Shown one piece after another: positions 61,926-64,000 of a stretch of 64,000 bases of DNA. This DNA comes from Phytoseiulus persimilis (Eukaryota; Arthropoda; Arachnida; Mesostigmata; Phytoseiidae), in assembly GCA_037576195.1 (NCBI GenBank), contig CM075103.1:7440001-7504000 (forward strand), written 5' to 3'. Position 1 is the first letter of the stretch; every line of letters starts with the position of its first letter. The position numbers and the translations under genes are program-made. Below the pieces are notes generated by a model. It saw only the letters and a program-made list of their open reading frames with translations. It did not search any database and was not told the DNA's origin.

Positions 61926-62923
61926 AACGGACCGACAGCCTGACGGAAGCAAGGTCAACGATTTTTTACTTCGTTTACATTAGCTGAATTCCCTCCTCGT
62001 CGCGAGTTCTCAGCGGCTCGCTGAGGGCTCGTGGTCTGCGCAGGCGCGGCCGTTCCCCGCCTAATCTGTCCAGGAACCGGAATACGGCCGCATCAACACT
62101 GTGGCCGGAGACGAGGTGTCGGTGGAAATAGACGATGAGCACAATAAACACAAAACATGATGCCTCCCTCATTTGAATACGAAAGATGCAGCTGGGCCGC
62201 GAGCGGGAGCCACGGCGGGCGAACCTGTTGACGCTGGCGGATCAATCAGGCCGGCGTTCGGACTCGCTCAAGCTCCATGATGACGACGTCAAGCGCAATT
62301 TCAACGCCTTGTCCGTCATTTCTCGCGTAAGGCGGTCACAGCCACCGACACAACACTCGCTCTTTCGTTCGCCTGCTCACGGGCTGACCGGTTGGCTCCT
62401 CTGGGTAGCTAGTGACCCAGCCCGCCTTGAAAAATGGTTAAGAACGAGTGCCTAGAAGCTGATTCCGACGTCATCGGCGACGACAACGTCGGTGGTGATA
62501 CGTACGTCGGCCGCCAGGATATAATTCGCCATGGAATCATGGAACAATCAATCAAACAAGCATCCGTTCGGAAAGCTTTCGGCTCGCAGCTTTGAATCGT
62601 TCACGCATCCGTTTATTCCCTCTGGCTTTCCAAAAGCGCACTTATCCGAGTGATCGGCTCAGGGCGAAACGAATTCGCTTACGGCTCGCAAACTCATCGA
62701 AGTCGCAATCAAAGGCGCGAGGCCGGCCGGACGTCTCACGTGAGCTGTCTCATCGTCCAACGCCATACCATAAAGCACTTCCTGCGCGGATCGGGATGAG
62801 CTCAGAAGATTACGTGTTGAGCTGACGGAGGTTGGGGAGTTCCGGCTCTTGGACCGGGTTCGACTGTCATCATCCCCGGAATGAATTGTTCCCTCTTCTT
62901 ATCCAGCTCAGAGTTCGCCGTCT

Positions 62924-62924
<1 letters not shown>

Positions 62925-62972
<48 letters not shown>
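62925..62972 (+). repeat. Poly(C) run of 48
   Basis: An uninterrupted C48, by far the longest homopolymer of the window. The true length is uncertain, because such tracts slip in replication and sequencing. In the plus frame across it a 100-codon ORF (62832-63134) is an artefact giving a proline run. The complementary strand could form stacked G-quadruplexes and the C strand an i-motif. Confidence 0.9.
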
Positions 62973-62973
<1 letters not shown>

Positions 62974-64000
62974 AACGAACCAGCGGAGCGGAAGAGTCGG
63001 GACCCGCAGCACCAGCATCGATGTTTGGGATCAACCCGTGTCTACTGATTGCAAAACGTTCAAAACCAGAACGTGGTTTAATTTGCTCGCGTCATCTTCT
63101 CAGCTTTTTGGCGTTGCCCTTTGAACCTGTTTGATGTTCGTAGTCGATTGAACGCGCCCGCTGAAGGAATGATATTGTTCGGGCCACTTGGTTGAATTCT
63201 GAATCGAGGTGGTTGCGTGACTTCTTACCACTAAATAGGCCACACAGGGCGTTTTGTGCATGGGGATCCAGACGCGCTTCTTTTGGCTCACTGCGCTCGC
63301 GAATGTTTACCGTTTGAGCTGTGGGACACTTGGAATTTTCAAAGCTATGAAGCTCCATCGAGATCGCGGTTTCCCGGCTGGCGGCAGCCACCAGCCCGGA
63401 AACTCCCGAACGGGGAGGAAAAGCCGTGGGTTCGCGAGTCCGAATTTCCCGATGACAGAGCCGAATTCCCCCATTAGCGAGCGAAGTCTGAGTCTGCTTC
63501 AAGTTCTGCGCTCCGTGCGTGGAGCGGAGATCAAGAAGCAATCGCTCCGACTGAATTGATTCGTTCTCCGTTATTCTCAATCGATTATCGTCCGAATAGG
63601 CCCCGAACACGGTGATGGAAACGGTATCGCACGGATTCCGTTGGAATCTCGAACGATTCGCTCCCAAACACTCCATCACTCCTTGGCCGGATCGATTCAC
63701 CTTTCATCGCAATCAATCTCTCTCTGCATAATGACTCGCCGACGAAACGATAATCAATGATGTCAGCGATCGCGTCGAGGAATGCGACGCGAAGGCGAGA
63801 AGTCGCTGTTGAGCCGGGGCGTCCGATCATAAAACGTGACGTTTGTCTCCCAGTCCATCGAAATGGAACGCGATAGAATAACCGAGTCATTGGGTGTACC
63901 GCTTCCAGGGAGTCGTTCCCGCGCGCGGTTCGCTCCAACGACGATCGGAATTAATACCAACAGAAAAGAAAACAACGCATTCTTCCTCCCACAGCGTTGC
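62973..64000. other. No gene recognised
   Basis: Both strands have ORFs of 60-200 codons (for example minus 63092-63700) without recognised motifs. Confidence 0.4.

Larger units (their letters stand above)
56464..62924. other. No gene recognised; tetranucleotide repeats
   Basis: Short ORFs only. Simple repeats are CAGT at 57881-57903, CGAG at 59381-59404 and GCCC at 61907-61925. A CGCCAGCAGCAG/CGGCGGCG stretch lies near 60870-60890. Confidence 0.45.

Noticed and set aside
1-64000. CRISPR arrays, prokaryotic operons, retrotransposon polymerase motifs, rRNA or snRNA genes
   Set aside because: No regularly spaced repeats, no reverse-transcriptase YxDD context, no transposase or integrase pattern, and no conserved RNA-gene sequence was seen on either strand.

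Overview
The window reads as eukaryotic nuclear DNA, most likely from an invertebrate. No open frame is longer than 245 codons, and there are no operon-like gene chains. By eye, base composition is close to 50% GC, CpG is not depleted (TCG and CGA are very common), and simple repeats and long poly(C)/poly(G) tracts are frequent. A GC-balanced, CpG-rich arthropod genome, for example a mesostigmatan or phytoseiid mite, would fit. That is only a guess from composition, because no marker gene was recognised. The window gives no support for bacterial, phage, plasmid or organelle DNA. I found no rRNA, tRNA, CRISPR array or complete transposon.

Layout. 1-9 kb: no gene recognised, but several inverted repeats, including a perfect 17-bp hairpin at 5352-5389. 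9-24 kb: a few isolated ORFs with weak coding-like composition (9124-9393, 13681-13983, 23090-23389, all plus strand). 25-32.5 kb: the most gene-like part, a minus-strand series of short open segments next to plausible splice sites. Two of them (about 32.3 kb and 31.5 kb) carry the two signature motifs of a laminin-G-like (LamG_3 / concanavalin-like) domain, in the right order and, with one possible in-phase splice, at the right spacing. I read this as part of an intron-rich gene for an extracellular or receptor-like protein. The other minus-strand segments, down to 25.1 kb, may be its further exons. 33.8-48 kb: a plus-strand two-frame ORF pair (33850-34177), a (TGC)8 repeat and a plus-strand ORF pair split by one TAG (47342-47893). 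42.6-63 kb: six of the seven poly(C)/poly(G) runs of at least 10, ending in a C48 run at 62925-62972. 48-64 kb otherwise shows only tetranucleotide repeats.

Every coding call here is a candidate exon or ORF judged by eye. In a sequence this poor in stop codons, random ORFs of 60-200 codons are expected in large numbers, so confidences are low. The LamG-like pair is the only domain-level call, and no functional system linking the segments can be claimed.
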